NCBI RefSeq assembly: GCF_900188435.1
Contig: NZ_FYFA01000002.1
Coordinates: 62,001-126,000, forward strand
DNA: 64,000 bases
Direction: 5' to 3'
From: Marinobacter sp. es.048
Lineage (GTDB): Bacteria > Pseudomonadota > Gammaproteobacteria > Pseudomonadales > Oleiphilaceae
Below the pieces are notes generated by a model. That model did no database searches, had not been told where the DNA came from, and saw nothing but the letters and a program-made list of their open reading frames with translations. Both the position numbers and the translations under genes were made by a program. Of the stretch, positions 50,837 through 61,450 are shown one piece after another (the stretch's first letter is position 1; each line of letters begins with the position of its first letter).

Positions 50837-52660
50837 ATGTCGCAAAACAGGCAGAGACCGAAGGATGTGCCTTCCGTTGTAGCGGTTTCAGGCAAGATTG
50901 ACGATGTCCTGGCCGGCATCCGTGTTCCTGACCTCCCATACCCGGCTGGCAAGCTTGAACCAGACGCCGTCAGCGACTGGCGCCCGCTGCTCATTTCCTG
51001 CTGGTCGGAACAGCGCGACGAGCGCGTGACCCATGTGATCCGCTCCGTTCATCTGGAGTGGTCAGCCCGACAGGTGAACGCCGCCTATGTGGCTGACCGC
51101 ATCATGGACGTGTTCCTGAAGACAAGCGGCCTGCACCCGAGCCTCGCCCGCCGGGTGGCAAGGCTGCGCTTCTATCTTGCCTGGCGCATGAATCTGGAGG
51201 GCAAGAAAGCCTTCAGCAAGGCGCTACTGGAGTGGCTGGACAGCCTTCAGGAGTGGCGCGGCTGGAGTGATTCCGGAGGCCGTTCCGCCAAGGTTCTGAT
51301 GGATCAGCTGGATTCGCTGGTTATCGCCGTTTCCGCAAGTTTTGAATCCGGCAAGACGGAGCCGGTGAACGAATTTTGTCATAGCTGGCAGGAAGACGCC
51401 GGGAAGAGGAATGCCCAGGTTGGAAAGCTCCGCCAACGGCTGCTGGAAACCGAGCAGGGCGCTGCAAAGCAGCGCAAGGCAGAGCAGTCTTCCCGGGCAT
51501 TGATCGGTCGGGCTCTCCAGGGGCGCAAGCTGCCGCTTCCGATTGTCCGCTTTATCCTTGATCACTGGCAGGGTCTGCTGAAACAGTCGATCTGGGATTC
51601 CGGTCTCGAGGGAGAGAATCTGCGACATGGCAGCAAGTTGCTGGAATGGCTGGTCTGGATTGGTGATCCGTCGCTTTCCGACAAGGACCGTAACCGGCTC
51701 TATCACGTGGGCGAACAGATCGGTGATCGCATCCTTGATGTCTGGAAACGGGTTTTTAATGAATCACTGCCTGCGGAGTCCCTGTCCGGGATCGAATCCG
51801 CTATGGTTTCCAGGCTGAGAGGGGAGGCGCCGGATCTTGTGGAGGCTCTGCCTGCGGAGGGGAGCTTCCACTGGGACAGCACTTGGCTCAGCTTCGAAGT
51901 GCCCGCGGCAGAAGCTTTTGAACCGTATGAGGGGCAATGGTTTGTCGAGGGCGAGGGTGTCGGAGAGCAGCGCCGTTACTTCTATGCGTTCTTACCGGAA
52001 TCGGCAGAAATCCTCTGGACCAACGGCGCCGGCGTGAAACTGGGGCTGCAGACCTGGGGCGAGTTTCAGAGGGCCCTTGAGCAGGAGCAGATCGGGCCAT
52101 TGCCGCAGCTCACGCCGTTCGGAACGGTGTTGGCAGAAACCGTGGAACTGCTTGCCCGGGTCTGCGAGAAGCAGCGTCGGCAGAGGGAACAGGCGGCGGA
52201 AGCTGCCAGGCTGCGCGCCGAGGAATTGAGGCGGGAAAAAGAAGTCGCGGAAGAACGGCGCAGAGCCGAGGAAGCGGAGCGTGAAGCCGAGCTTGAGCGC
52301 CAGCGGCAAGCCGATGAAGAGCAACGTCTAGCCGATGAACAGGCTGAACAGGAACGGATCCGGAAGGAAAGAACGCTGCTGGCCGAGAAACAGGTGGATG
52401 CCATCAAGCTTGGTGGCTGGATTGTCGTTGAACCCGATGAAACGTCTGATGAACCTGCCCGTCTGAAACTGGCCGTGCGCATCAATGCGTCGAGAAAGCT
52501 CGTGTTTGTGGACCGTCTCGGCCTGAACCGGCGCGAATTTCTCGAGGACGCCCTGGTTGAAGGGATTGTCGAAGGACGGATCCGGGTTCTGGGAACCTCC
52601 GCGGAATTCGACGATACCCTTAGCAGGGTAGTCGGGCGGATTCGTGTTGGCCGCAACTGA
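50837..52660 (+). CDS. DUF1631-like protein with a C-terminal PilZ-like region
   Basis: The 607-residue cytoplasmic protein has no signal or membrane segment. A helical N-terminal half contains the DUF1631-like segment LPLPIVRFILDHWQGLLKQS (about 230-250). A beta-rich part follows (about 335-420). A long charged helix rich in Glu, Arg and Ala spans about 435-520. The C-terminal domain (LGGWIVVEPDE, LKLAVRINASRKLVFVDRLG) ends in GRIRVGRN and resembles the PilZ-related tail of DUF1631 proteins. GGGGAA precedes the ATG. The next gene, 26 bases on, is a PilZ protein with intact c-di-GMP motifs, so a second-messenger role is plausible but inferred. The molecular function is unknown. Confidence 0.65.
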   Translation: MSQNRQRPKDVPSVVAVSGKIDDVLAGIRVPDLPYPAGKLEPDAVSDWRPLLISCWSEQRDERVTHVIRSVHLEWSARQVNAAYVADRIMDVFLKTSGLHPSLARRVARLRFYLAWRMNLEGKKAFSKALLEWLDSLQEWRGWSDSGGRSAKVLMDQLDSLVIAVSASFESGKTEPVNEFCHSWQEDAGKRNAQVGKLRQRLLETEQGAAKQRKAEQSSRALIGRALQGRKLPLPIVRFILDHWQGLLKQSIWDSGLEGENLRHGSKLLEWLVWIGDPSLSDKDRNRLYHVGEQIGDRILDVWKRVFNESLPAESLSGIESAMVSRLRGEAPDLVEALPAEGSFHWDSTWLSFEVPAAEAFEPYEGQWFVEGEGVGEQRRYFYAFLPESAEILWTNGAGVKLGLQTWGEFQRALEQEQIGPLPQLTPFGTVLAETVELLARVCEKQRRQREQAAEAARLRAEELRREKEVAEERRRAEEAEREAELERQRQADEEQRLADEQAEQERIRKERTLLAEKQVDAIKLGGWIVVEPDETSDEPARLKLAVRINASRKLVFVDRLGLNRREFLEDALVEGIVEGRIRVLGTSAEFDDTLSRVVGRIRVGRN

Positions 52661-52685
52661 TATTGCCGAAGCAGGAAAAACAACA

Positions 52686-53090
52686 ATGGCAGATAATGAC
52701 TATAGCTTTGGAACCCGGAATGAACCGCCCGTTGATCAGGACAATCGGGCCGATTACCGTCTTACGGCGCGAGCCAGGGCAATACTCGAGCTTGAGTCCG
52801 GCTTGCCGGAAGAAACCGGAGCCGAGGAGCGGGACCTTGTCTGCGGTATTCGTGATATTTCCGCCAGTGGTCTTTGCCTGACAGCTGACGAACCCCTTTC
52901 CCTGGGGGCCCTGCTGCCGGCGAGCGTATTTCTTGGTAACCATGCCCAGCCTTTCGGTCTGATGGTCGAAGTGGTCTGGTGTCGACCCAACGAGTCGAGC
53001 TTTCTGGTGGGGGCGCGAATCATCGAGTCTGACGAAACCGCATACGTCGAGTGGGTGGAGGCCGTGGCCTCGGCGATGGCCCAGGATTGA
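52686..53090 (+). CDS. PilZ domain protein, predicted c-di-GMP binder
   Basis: The 134-residue single-domain protein has both c-di-GMP motifs intact: RxxxR as R21-ADY-R25 and DxSxxG as DISASG (57-62). The later VEVVWCRPNESSFLVGARI strand is typical of PilZ barrels. I start at ATG 52686, 9 bases after AGGAA; a longer frame from 52644 overlaps the upstream stop region without a ribosome site. It is cotranscribed with the DUF1631-like gene. Unlike the PilZ at 16492, which lacks these motifs, this one should bind the nucleotide. A terminator follows. Confidence 0.85.
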   Translation: MADNDYSFGTRNEPPVDQDNRADYRLTARARAILELESGLPEETGAEERDLVCGIRDISASGLCLTADEPLSLGALLPASVFLGNHAQPFGLMVEVVWCRPNESSFLVGARIIESDETAYVEWVEAVASAMAQD

Positions 53091-53116
53091 CTCTTGTCCG
53101 TGCAATCCAACGAAAG

Positions 53117-53141
53117 GAGCCGGCATAGCGCCGGCTCTTTT
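53117..53141 (+). terminator. rho-independent terminator after the PilZ gene
   Basis: GAGCCGGC (53117-53124) pairs with GCCGGCTC (53130-53137), followed by TTTTGTTTT. It lies between convergent genes, but the T-run is on the plus side only. Confidence 0.8.
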
Positions 53142-53162
53142 GTTTTCGGAAGCGGGTAAGGC

Positions 53163-53948
53163 TTACTCTTCCAGTTCACCCATGCCAGTGATGTTGAAGC
53201 CGCCGTCTACGTACATGATCTCGCCGGTAATACCTGAGGACAGATTAGAGCCGAGGAATGCGGCAGCATTACCCACTTCGTCGATGGTGACGTTTCGACG
53301 CAGCGGTGCCCGCCTGGCGTTTTCGGCCAGCATCTTACGGAAGCTCTTGATGCCAGAGGCGGCCAGAGTCTTGATCGGGCCGGCGGAAATACCGTTCACA
53401 CGAATGCCGTCACGGCCCAGGCTGGCGGCCATATAGCGAACGTTGGCTTCCAGGGAGGCCTTGGCCAGGCCCATCACGTTGTAGTTCTGAAGAACCTTCT
53501 CGGCGCCCAGGTAGCTCAGGGTAATCAGCGAGCTGCCTTCGTGCATCATGCCGCGAGCACCCTTGGCCAGCGCGACAAAGCTGTAGGAGCTGATGTCGTG
53601 GGCAATGCGGAAGCCGTCACGGGTGGTCACGTCGACGTAGTTGCCGTCCAGCTCGTGTCCAGGCGCATAGCCCACCGCATGGACAATAATGTCGATGTTG
53701 TCCCAGTGCTTGCCCAGTTCCTTGAAGACGTTTTCAATTTCTTCGTCGCTGGCGACATCGCAGGGGAAGGTCAGCTTGCTGCCGAATTGTTCGGCGAATT
53801 TCTCAACCCGTGGCTGAAGTTTTTCATTCTGGTAGGTAAACGCCAATTCGGCACCTTCGCGGGCGAAGGCCTCGGCGATGCCGTAAGCAATAGACAGTTT
53901 GCTGGCTACGCCAACGATCAGTGCTTTCTTGCCACTGAGGATTCCCAT
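53163..53948 (-). CDS. fabI: enoyl-[acyl-carrier-protein] reductase (NADH) FabI
   Basis: Last reductive step of fatty acid elongation and target of triclosan-type inhibitors. The 261-residue short-chain dehydrogenase shows the start [20 protein letters not shown] and the FabI-type active site Y-x6-K in [24 protein letters not shown] and the C-terminal [10 protein letters not shown] are also present. I start at ATG 53948, downstream of AGGGAG; upstream in-frame starts are unsupported. It lies 65 bases after yejF, an order conserved in Pseudomonas. Confidence 0.96.
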   Translation of the reverse strand: MGILSGKKALIVGVASKLSIAYGIAEAFAREGAELAFTYQNEKLQPRVEKFAEQFGSKLTFPCDVASDEEIENVFKELGKHWDNIDIIVHAVGYAPGHELDGNYVDVTTRDGFRIAHDISSYSFVALAKGARGMMHEGSSLITLSYLGAEKVLQNYNVMGLAKASLEANVRYMAASLGRDGIRVNGISAGPIKTLAASGIKSFRKMLAENARRAPLRRNVTIDEVGNAAAFLGSNLSSGITGEIMYVDGGFNITGMGELEE

Positions 53949-54013
53949 GGGTCGTTCTCCCTGTGTTCCTGATTTGTGAGCATTATCCCCGAGTGCTCTG
54001 GCCGGGGTAACGC

Positions 54014-55618
54014 TCAAATAGTCGTAGTTGGTTTCTGGTAAAAGAATGCGGCATTGAGCAGCTCACGGGTGTATTCCGCCCGCGGTGCATGAAAGATCTC
54101 GGCCGCGTCACCATATTCCACAATCTGGCCATGCTGCAGCACCAATAGCTTATGGCTCAGGGCGCGCACCACAGCCAGGTCATGGCTGATAAAGATATAG
54201 CTTAGACCATAACGGGTCTGGATATCCCTTAACAGTTCAATGACCTGTTTCTGCACGGTGCGGTCCAGGGCTGAAGTGGGTTCGTCCAGGATGATCAGGT
54301 CGGGCTGCAGCACCAGGGCCCGGGCGATGGCAATACGTTGGCGTTGGCCGCCAGAGAATTCGTGTGGGTATCGATGCCGTGCCTCCGGATCCAGGCCGAC
54401 ATCGGTCAGCGCGCGAATCACTTTCTGGTCATGCTCGGCGGCGTTATCCGCATCATGAATTTCCAGCCCTTCCCGGACGATTTCGGCAATGGACATTCTC
54501 GGGCTCAGGCTGCCGAACGGATCCTGGAAGACAATCTGCACCCGCCGCCGCCAGGGCCGGAAATCCTTCTGGTTAAGAAACGCCAGCTCCTCGCCCGTCA
54601 GGCGGATACTGCCGGTACTGGCGGTAAGTTTCAGCAGGGCATGGCCAATGGTGGTCTTGCCGCTGCCGCTTTCCCCGACGATTCCGAGAGTTTCGCCATG
54701 GTTGAGCTGGAATTCCGCGTTCTGCACGGCGTGAAAGGATTCCTTTACCTGACCCAGGAGATTCTTGCGGACCGGGAAGCGCACGTCCAGATGTTCAACG
54801 GCGAGCAGCGGTTCCGCGCGTTTACCCAGGGCCAGGGGCGCTTCCGGAGGCTCCGCATCCAGCAGCTTCCTGGTGTAGGCGTGTTGCGGGCTTGCAAACA
54901 GAGCGTCGGTCTCGGCTTCCTCCACGAGTTTGCCGTGCTCCATAACGGCCACCCGGTCTGCGTATCGGCGAACGATAGTCAGGTCATGGGTAATCAACAG
55001 AATGGCCATGCCCAGCTTCTTCTGAAGATCCCGGAGCAACTCGAGAACCTGTTTCTGTACGGTGACATCCAGGGCGGTTGTGGGCTCGTCCGCGATAAGA
55101 AGATCGGGTTCGTTGGCCAGTGCCATGGCGATCATCACACGCTGTTTCTGCCCGCCCGACAACTGGTGTGGGTAGGCGCCAAGCTTGCTTTCCGGATTCT
55201 GTATGCCGACCAGTTTCAGCAGCTCCAGACACCGTTGCTTAGCCTGGGGCCCTCGCATTCCCTTGTGGAGCTCCAGGGTTTCGCCAATCTGCTTTTCCAC
55301 CGTGTGTAACGGGTTAAGGGACGTCATTGGCTCCTGGAAGATCATTCCAATCTCCCGGCCCCGGATCTGGCGCATTCGCTTCTCGGTGGCAGCCAGCAGA
55401 TCTTCACCTCGGTAGCGTATCTGCCCGCTAGGGTAGCTGGCATGGCGTGCATCCAGGAGGCGCAGGATCGATAGCGCGGAAATGGATTTTCCGGAGCCGC
55501 TTTCGCCCACCAGGGCCAGGGTCTCGCCCTCGCGAACAGCCAGCGAGAGGGATTCAACCGCCGCGGGCCCCTGATTGAAACAGATGGAGAGGTCGGAGAT
55601 CTGAAGCAGTTGGCTCAT
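54014..55618 (-). CDS. yejF: microcin C / oligopeptide ABC transporter ATP-binding protein YejF
   Basis: A double ATPase of about 534 residues with two ABC domains fused in tandem. Each has a Walker A (GESGSGKS, in both halves) and a signature (LSGGQKQR near 160, FSGGQRQR near 435). The Walker B aspartates are in [12 protein letters not shown] and [12 protein letters not shown]. It energises the YejBE channel. The ATG at 55618 is one base from the yejE stop, with AGGA upstream in the yejE end; an in-frame ATG 27 bases earlier lies inside yejE. Its stop precedes fabI by 65 bases. Confidence 0.95.
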   Translation of the reverse strand: MSQLLQISDLSICFNQGPAAVESLSLAVREGETLALVGESGSGKSISALSILRLLDARHASYPSGQIRYRGEDLLAATEKRMRQIRGREIGMIFQEPMTSLNPLHTVEKQIGETLELHKGMRGPQAKQRCLELLKLVGIQNPESKLGAYPHQLSGGQKQRVMIAMALANEPDLLIADEPTTALDVTVQKQVLELLRDLQKKLGMAILLITHDLTIVRRYADRVAVMEHGKLVEEAETDALFASPQHAYTRKLLDAEPPEAPLALGKRAEPLLAVEHLDVRFPVRKNLLGQVKESFHAVQNAEFQLNHGETLGIVGESGSGKTTIGHALLKLTASTGSIRLTGEELAFLNQKDFRPWRRRVQIVFQDPFGSLSPRMSIAEIVREGLEIHDADNAAEHDQKVIRALTDVGLDPEARHRYPHEFSGGQRQRIAIARALVLQPDLIILDEPTSALDRTVQKQVIELLRDIQTRYGLSYIFISHDLAVVRALSHKLLVLQHGQIVEYGDAAEIFHAPRAEYTRELLNAAFFYQKPTTTI

Positions 55619-55619
55619 A

Positions 55620-56648
55620 TCAGCTCTTCCTCGGATCAAAGGCATCGCGCACGGCTTCGCCTACAAACACCAGCAGTGTAAGCATCAGTGACAGCGAGAC
55701 AAAGGCAGAAATGCCGAGCCAGGGCGCATGCAAATTGGCCTTGCCTTGGGCAATCAGCTCGCCGAGAGATGGTGATCCGGAGGGCAGACCAAAGCCCAGG
55801 AAATCCAGGGAGGTCAAGCCCGTGATTGCGCCCGTGAGAATGAAAGGCAGAAAGGTGAGGGTGGCCACCATGGCGTTGGGCAGGATGTGCCGGAACATGA
55901 TCTTGCGGTTGTCCAGGCCGAGTGCTCGGGCGGCTTTTACATACTCAAAGTTTCGGGCGCGCAGGAATTCCGCCCGGACCACATCAACCAGTCCCATCCA
56001 GCTGAACAGCAACATGATGCCCAGCAGCCACCAGAAGTTGGGCTGGACAATACTAGAAAGAATGATCAGCAGATAGAGCACCGGCAGGCCAGACCAGATC
56101 TCGATAAAGCGCTGGCCCAACAGGTCGATCTTGCCACCGTAAAAGCCCTGGATGGCACCGACAATTACGCCAACAATGCAGCTGGCAATAGTCAGGGTCA
56201 GGCCAAACAGCACCGAAATACGGAAACCATAGATCACCCGGGCCGCAACATCCCGACCCTGGTCATCGGTGCCCAGCCAGTTCTCGGCGCTGGGTGGCGC
56301 CGGTGAGGGCACCTCAAGATCATAATTGATGGTGTTGTAGCTGAACCGGATCGGTGGCCAGACCATCCACCCGTTGGCGCTGATCTCATCGGAGATAAAA
56401 GGGTCTCGATAATCCGCCTCCGTCGGCAGAAAACCACCAAAGGTCTCTTCCGGCACCGACTGCACTACCGGGAAATACAGATCACCCTTGTAGGAGACGA
56501 TCAATGGGGAATCATTGGCAATCAGCTCAGCTACCAATGAGAGGCTGAACAGAGCCAGAAAAATCCACAATGACCAGAAACCCCGCCGGTTTTTCCGGAA
56601 GTTCCGGAGGCGCCTTTGTTGGATCGGGGTTAGGGATCGAAAGCTCAC
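55620..56648 (-). CDS. yejE: ABC transporter permease YejE
   Basis: The 342-residue inner-membrane permease has an N-terminal helix (about 24-44) and a large periplasmic loop ([31 protein letters not shown]). The BPD-transport helices carry the EAA-type loop near [18 protein letters not shown]. It pairs with YejB. The start overlaps the yejB stop by 4 bases, and the yejF start is 1 base beyond its stop, so the three genes are tightly coupled. Confidence 0.94.
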   Translation of the reverse strand: MSFRSLTPIQQRRLRNFRKNRRGFWSLWIFLALFSLSLVAELIANDSPLIVSYKGDLYFPVVQSVPEETFGGFLPTEADYRDPFISDEISANGWMVWPPIRFSYNTINYDLEVPSPAPPSAENWLGTDDQGRDVAARVIYGFRISVLFGLTLTIASCIVGVIVGAIQGFYGGKIDLLGQRFIEIWSGLPVLYLLIILSSIVQPNFWWLLGIMLLFSWMGLVDVVRAEFLRARNFEYVKAARALGLDNRKIMFRHILPNAMVATLTFLPFILTGAITGLTSLDFLGFGLPSGSPSLGELIAQGKANLHAPWLGISAFVSLSLMLTLLVFVGEAVRDAFDPRKS

Positions 56649-57730
56649 GCGCCCTCCCGGCTTTCAAAATCGATCCGTGGGTCGACCAGGACATAGGTGA
56701 TGTCGCTGATCAGCTTCAGGATGAGTCCCATCAGGGTAAATATGTACAGGGTGCCGAAGATTACCGGATAGTCGCGGTTGAGAGCCGCTTCAAAACCCAG
56801 CAATCCAAGTCCGTCCAGGGAGAAGATCACTTCAATCAGCAGTGAACCGGTAAAGAACAGAGCGACAAGGACACCGGGCAGGCTGGCGATCACGATCAGC
56901 ATGGCATTGCGGAAAACGTGGCCATACAGCACTTCTTTCTGATCCAGCCCCTTGGCGCGGGCGGTCACCACATACTGTTTCCCGATCTCATCCAGGAACG
57001 AGTTCTTGGTGAGCAAAGTCAGGGTGGCAAAACCACCAATCACGTTCGCGGTGACCGGCAGCGCCAGGTGCCAGAAGTAATCACCGATTTTCTGGTACCA
57101 GGTCAGCTCGTCAAAATTCGAAGACGTCAGACCCCGGAGCGGGAACCAGTCAAAATAACTGCCGCCGGCAAACAGCACGATAAGCAGTATGGCGAACAGG
57201 AAGCCCGGTATGGCATAGCCCACCACGATGGCTGAGCTGGTCCAGACATCGAACCGGGAGCCGTCTGTAACGGCTTTCCGGATGCCGAGGGGAATGGAGA
57301 TGAAATAGATGATCAGCGTCGACCAGAGACCCAGGGAGATGGATACGGGCATCTTGTCGAGAATCAGGTCGATAACGCTTTTTTCGCGGAAGAAGGAGTC
57401 ACCGAAGTTGAAGGTGGCATAATCTCCGAGCATCTTGAAGAAGCGCTCGTGGGCCGGTTTGTCGAAGCCATACATGACTTCGATTTCTTTCAGAAGCTCA
57501 TCGGGTATGCCGCGGGAACCGCGCGTGTCGCCGGAGGAGTCCGCTACCTCGCCGCCGGTACCGCCGCCAGAGGCCCGGGCCAGGGCGCTGCCGCCGTGGC
57601 CTTCCATCTCCGCGATAAGCTGCTCAACCGGGCCGCCAGGCGCTGCCTGCACGATGACAAAGTTGAGCAGCATGATCCCGATCAGCGTGGGAATGATCAG
57701 CGCCAGACGCCTGAGTATGTAGATGCCCAT
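56645..57730 (-). CDS. yejB: ABC transporter permease YejB
   Basis: The 361-residue permease begins [20 protein letters not shown], typical of DppB/YejB proteins. It has a long periplasmic loop with a Gly/Ser-rich insertion (about 45-75, [16 protein letters not shown]) before [13 protein letters not shown]. The EAA loop is near [20 protein letters not shown]. It starts 15 bases after yejA. The Gly-rich loop is probably flexible linker, not a domain. Confidence 0.94.
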   Translation of the reverse strand: MGIYILRRLALIIPTLIGIMLLNFVIVQAAPGGPVEQLIAEMEGHGGSALARASGGGTGGEVADSSGDTRGSRGIPDELLKEIEVMYGFDKPAHERFFKMLGDYATFNFGDSFFREKSVIDLILDKMPVSISLGLWSTLIIYFISIPLGIRKAVTDGSRFDVWTSSAIVVGYAIPGFLFAILLIVLFAGGSYFDWFPLRGLTSSNFDELTWYQKIGDYFWHLALPVTANVIGGFATLTLLTKNSFLDEIGKQYVVTARAKGLDQKEVLYGHVFRNAMLIVIASLPGVLVALFFTGSLLIEVIFSLDGLGLLGFEAALNRDYPVIFGTLYIFTLMGLILKLISDITYVLVDPRIDFESREGA

Positions 57731-57745
57731 TTAGCGGCGTTTTCC

Positions 57746-59569
57746 TCAGGGCTTCGCCCACCAGTTGTCCAGGTCGATGCCGTTCTTGGGCGTCTCGGCC
57801 GGACGTTGCAGATGGTTCCAGTAGGCGACGCGGTCGCTTCTCAGGTGCCAGTGGGGAACCACATAATGGTGGTGGAGCAGAACCCGGTCCAATGCCCGAA
57901 CCCGGTAAACCAGTTCCTCACGGTTTGGCGCCTGAATTACCATGTTCACAAGCTCGTCGATCACCGGATCGCTCACGCCCATGTAGTTCCGCGAGCCGTT
58001 GGCATCCACGGTGGATGAATGCCAGTATTCCCGCTGTTCATTGCCCGGCGAATCCGATTGGCCAAACACCTGAGTAATCATGTCGAAATCGAATTCCCTC
58101 AGGCGCTGGATGTACTGGTTGCTGTCCACGAGGCGTACGGTCACATCGATACCGAGACGGCCGAGGTTGTTCTTGAAAGGCAGAACCACCCGCTCGAAGC
58201 TCTTCTGGAACAGCAGGATCTCGAACGCCAGTGGTTCGCCTGTTTCGCCGAGTACCATCTTGCCATCGCGGATGACGTACCCGGCGGACTTGAGCAGCTC
58301 CATAGCAGTTCTCAGGTTCTCGCGCAGCCCCTGCTGACCATCGGTAGTGGGTGGCTGATATTCCTCGGTAAACACATCTTCGGGTAACTGGTCCCGGTAA
58401 GGTTCGAGTATGTCCAGTTCCCGGCCGGTGGGAAGACCTGAGGATGCCAGGTCGCTGTTTTCGAAATAGCTGTCAGTGCGGGTGTACTGGTCAAAAAAGA
58501 GGTTCTTGTTGGCCCACTGGAAGTCGAAACCATAGGCCAGCGCTTCGCGAACGAGCGGGTCGGAAAACACCTGTCTGCGGGTGTTGAAGGCAAAACCCTG
58601 CATGCCCGAAGGCCGATGGTGCTCTATGGCTTCCTTGATAATCGTGCCGTTCTCGAACCGTTTCCCTGTGTAGGCGGTTGCCCAGTTCTTGGCAGAAGAC
58701 TCCAACCGGAAATCAAAACTGCCGGCTTTGAAGCCCTCTAGTGCCACGGTGTCATCGGTATAATAGTCGTAGGTGATCTGGTCGAAATTGAATCGGCCAT
58801 TACGGACGCCGAGGTCCTTTGCCCAATAATTCTCAATGCGTTCGTAGGTAATCGACCGGCCGGCTTCGAAGTCACCAATCCTGTAGGGGCCACTGCCCAA
58901 CGGCGGGTTGAGGCCATTCTTGCCAAACTCCCGATCGGCCCAGTAGTGCGCGGGCAAAATAGGCATCTGGCCAAGGATCAGCGGCAGTTCGCGATTGCTG
59001 GTTTCCTTGAACTCAAAACGTACCCGTCGAGGGCCTTCTATGGTGACTGCTTTGACGTCAGCGTAGTAGTTCCTGAAGAAGGGGTGTCCCTGGGTGGTGA
59101 GGGTGTCGAAGGAGAATTTTACGTCTTCAGCGGTAATGGCTTGGCCATCGTGGAACTGCGCCTGCTCCCGGATATTGAAAATCACATAGCTTCGGTCTTC
59201 GGGGGTTTCCAGGGATTCGGCAATCAGGCCGTAGGCGGAAAAGGGCTCATCGTCCGACGACTCAAGGAGTGTGTCATACAGGTAGTTGCTGATGCCTGCG
59301 GCGGCAACGCCCCGGATATCAAACGGATTGAAAGAATCGAAGCCGTTGGCAACAACCGCCATTTTCAGGGAGCCGCCTTTCGGGGCGTCCGGATTAACGT
59401 AGTCGAAATGGCTGAATCCGGCGGGGTATTTGGTGTCGCCGTGCATGGCAATGCCATGTGTTGGCATTGCCTCGTCGGCGACGGAAAAAGGTGAGATGAG
59501 TGGTGTGGCGATAAACGCCAGGGCTGAAAAAAACGACGTAAGGGGTGAGGCTTTCCGTGTTCTTGTCAT
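57746..59569 (-). CDS. yejA: extracellular solute-binding protein YejA (family 5)
   Basis: Periplasmic peptide-binding protein of about 607 residues that feeds YejBEF, known for uptake of microcin C and related peptides. The signal peptide runs to about residue 32 (SPFSVADEA). The SBP family 5 core shows NPDAPKGGSLKMAVVANGFD and SFNPFDIRG near the start. It also has ENYWAKDLGVRNGRFNFDQI and NYMGVSDPVIDELV. The start lacks a strong ribosome site (GAGAC about 6 bases away). Only one binding protein is present, where Pseudomonas species often have two in a row. mltD is directly upstream, 12 bases away. Confidence 0.94.
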   Translation of the reverse strand: MTRTRKASPLTSFFSALAFIATPLISPFSVADEAMPTHGIAMHGDTKYPAGFSHFDYVNPDAPKGGSLKMAVVANGFDSFNPFDIRGVAAAGISNYLYDTLLESSDDEPFSAYGLIAESLETPEDRSYVIFNIREQAQFHDGQAITAEDVKFSFDTLTTQGHPFFRNYYADVKAVTIEGPRRVRFEFKETSNRELPLILGQMPILPAHYWADREFGKNGLNPPLGSGPYRIGDFEAGRSITYERIENYWAKDLGVRNGRFNFDQITYDYYTDDTVALEGFKAGSFDFRLESSAKNWATAYTGKRFENGTIIKEAIEHHRPSGMQGFAFNTRRQVFSDPLVREALAYGFDFQWANKNLFFDQYTRTDSYFENSDLASSGLPTGRELDILEPYRDQLPEDVFTEEYQPPTTDGQQGLRENLRTAMELLKSAGYVIRDGKMVLGETGEPLAFEILLFQKSFERVVLPFKNNLGRLGIDVTVRLVDSNQYIQRLREFDFDMITQVFGQSDSPGNEQREYWHSSTVDANGSRNYMGVSDPVIDELVNMVIQAPNREELVYRVRALDRVLLHHHYVVPHWHLRSDRVAYWNHLQRPAETPKNGIDLDNWWAKP

Positions 59570-59581
59570 AAGTCTCGCACG

Positions 59582-61282
59582 TCAGGGACTGTTTCGGATA
59601 TCAACGTAGAGTACCAGACTTTGCCCGGGTTGCAGATAACGGGCGGTATTCAGATCGTTCCAGCTTGCGATGTCCCGCACATTCACGGAAAACCTGCTGG
59701 CAATCCGGGCCAGGGAGTCGCCTTTGCGTACCCGGTAGCCCACTTTCCGGACCATTGCCTTGCCACGGCCACTATTGGCTGCCATCACCGTCGGCTGACT
59801 TGTTTTGGACCAGATGACGAGTTCCTTGCCCGGTATCAGAGGATCGCCTGGGGCCATGCCATTCCATGCAGAAACTTCACGCACGGATACCCGATGCTCG
59901 CGGGCAATGTCCCAGAAGGTATCGCCTTTGCGGACCGTGTAACGAACCTTGTTTCCGTCCCGCTTCCGTTCCTGTTTGCGTTCAAGCCGCTGGGAGGCGC
60001 TGAGGGCATAGGCATCGGTGCCCTTGGACGCGGAAGGGATCATCAGGCGCTGGCCAATGCGTATCAGGTCACTGTTCAGGTTGTTCACCTGTTGCAGTAC
60101 CGACGGGGTTGTCGAGAATTTCTTGGAAATCGAATTCAGGCTGTCGCCTGATTGGACCTCATAGTTGCGCCAGGAAACACGCTGATTGGCAGGAATCTTT
60201 GCCAGGGCTGTGCGAAAGGTCTCGGCATTCTGGACCGGAACGAGCAACCGATGAGGACCATCCGGAGATGTTGCCCAGCGGTTGTATGAGGGGTTCAGCA
60301 GGTAAATTTCGTCCACGTCCACCCCGGCCAGTTCCGCCGCCTGCGCAAGGTCGAGCTGGGAGCCGGTGTCAACAACCTCGAAGTAGGGTTTGTCCTTCAG
60401 TGATGGCAACTCGATGCCGTAGGCCTCGGGATCATCAAATATTTTCGCCAGCGCGATCAGTTTGGGGACGTAATGGCGGGTTTCCCGTGGCAGATTAAGG
60501 GACCAGAAGTCCGTTGGCTTGTTGCTGTTCCGGTTGCGGCGCATGGCGCTGGAGACCGTTCCTCCGCCACTGTTGTAGGCGGCCAGAGCCAGGGTATGGT
60601 CGCCATCAAATCGATTTGCCAGCCTATCAAGATAGGTCAGCGCAGCGTCGGTGGCAGCAACAACATCCCGTCGCTCATCGTGCCACCAGCTCTGAGTCAG
60701 GCCAAAGTACTTTCCGGTCGACGGAATGAACTGCCAGAGACCCGCGGCCCGGCCATGGGAGTACGCAAAGGGATCGAACGCGCTTTCAACAATGGGGAGC
60801 AGGGCATATTCGGCGGGCAGGCCCCGCTTTTCGGTCTCGTTGACAATGTAATGAAGGTAACGGCTGCCCCGTTCAACCACCCGATCGATATAGCCCGGGT
60901 GACGGGCATACCAGCTCAACTGGTCCCGTACGCGGTCATTATCGATGTCATGATCCAGCACGAATCCCGACCGCAGTCTGGCCCAGAGATCCTGCTCAAC
61001 GACCTTTTCTTCTACGTCCTTCTGAACCGGATTGTCTAGCTTCTCCCGGGCTTCCCTGGCGGCGACCTTCAATTCGGGTGCAATGGCCTCATCCAGCGGT
61101 TCGTTCCGGGCAGCATCGCCGTTTTCTCCGGTCTCGACAGCCTTCTTCAGCCCCTCGTCGCCTGCGGCAACGGTGACTTCCTGTGTATTCAGAGGGTTTT
61201 CCTCACCCTGACTGATCAGGCTACTGCAGCCACTGGCGAGGGCTCCGGCAAAAAATAATAACGACAATCGTCTGACCGACAT
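59582..61282 (-). CDS. mltD: membrane-bound lytic murein transglycosylase D
   Basis: Outer-membrane lipoprotein that cleaves peptidoglycan glycan strands. The 566-residue protein has a lipobox LASGC with Cys19 and an acidic linker. The SLT/GH23 domain shows catalytic Glu in PIVESAFDPFAYSHGRAAGL and QFIPSTGKYFGL. Three C-terminal LysM domains follow, starting near YEVQSGDSLNSISKKF, YTVRKGDTFWDIAREH and YRVRKGDSLARIASRF. E. coli MltD has two LysM, so three is one more. It lies between gloB and the yej operon as in Pseudomonas. Confidence 0.95.
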   Translation of the reverse strand: MSVRRLSLLFFAGALASGCSSLISQGEENPLNTQEVTVAAGDEGLKKAVETGENGDAARNEPLDEAIAPELKVAAREAREKLDNPVQKDVEEKVVEQDLWARLRSGFVLDHDIDNDRVRDQLSWYARHPGYIDRVVERGSRYLHYIVNETEKRGLPAEYALLPIVESAFDPFAYSHGRAAGLWQFIPSTGKYFGLTQSWWHDERRDVVAATDAALTYLDRLANRFDGDHTLALAAYNSGGGTVSSAMRRNRNSNKPTDFWSLNLPRETRHYVPKLIALAKIFDDPEAYGIELPSLKDKPYFEVVDTGSQLDLAQAAELAGVDVDEIYLLNPSYNRWATSPDGPHRLLVPVQNAETFRTALAKIPANQRVSWRNYEVQSGDSLNSISKKFSTTPSVLQQVNNLNSDLIRIGQRLMIPSASKGTDAYALSASQRLERKQERKRDGNKVRYTVRKGDTFWDIAREHRVSVREVSAWNGMAPGDPLIPGKELVIWSKTSQPTVMAANSGRGKAMVRKVGYRVRKGDSLARIASRFSVNVRDIASWNDLNTARYLQPGQSLVLYVDIRNSP

Positions 61283-61401
61283 AAGGGCATCCGGTTACAG
61301 GTTGAGGCCGGATCCAGAATCTGAAAACCCGGCATATTGAACAATTTACGGCCACAAAGTTGGAACGATTCTATGGGACCACTTTTCAAAGGGTCAAGAA
61401 A

Positions 61402-61424
61402 CCTCTCGTTACGGCTGTGAGAGG
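61402..61424 (-). terminator. weak hairpin after gloB
   Basis: CCTCTC and GAGAGG form a 6-base stem (61402-61407 and 61419-61424), followed on the minus strand by TTTCTT. It could end gloB transcription before mltD, but the stem is short. Confidence 0.35.
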
Positions 61425-61450
61425 ATTTGTTAAGTGCGTATCGCGGGGCG

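Noticed and set aside
54338..55309. Plus-strand open frame opposite yejF
   Set aside because: Antisense of the ABC ATPase domains; no independent evidence.
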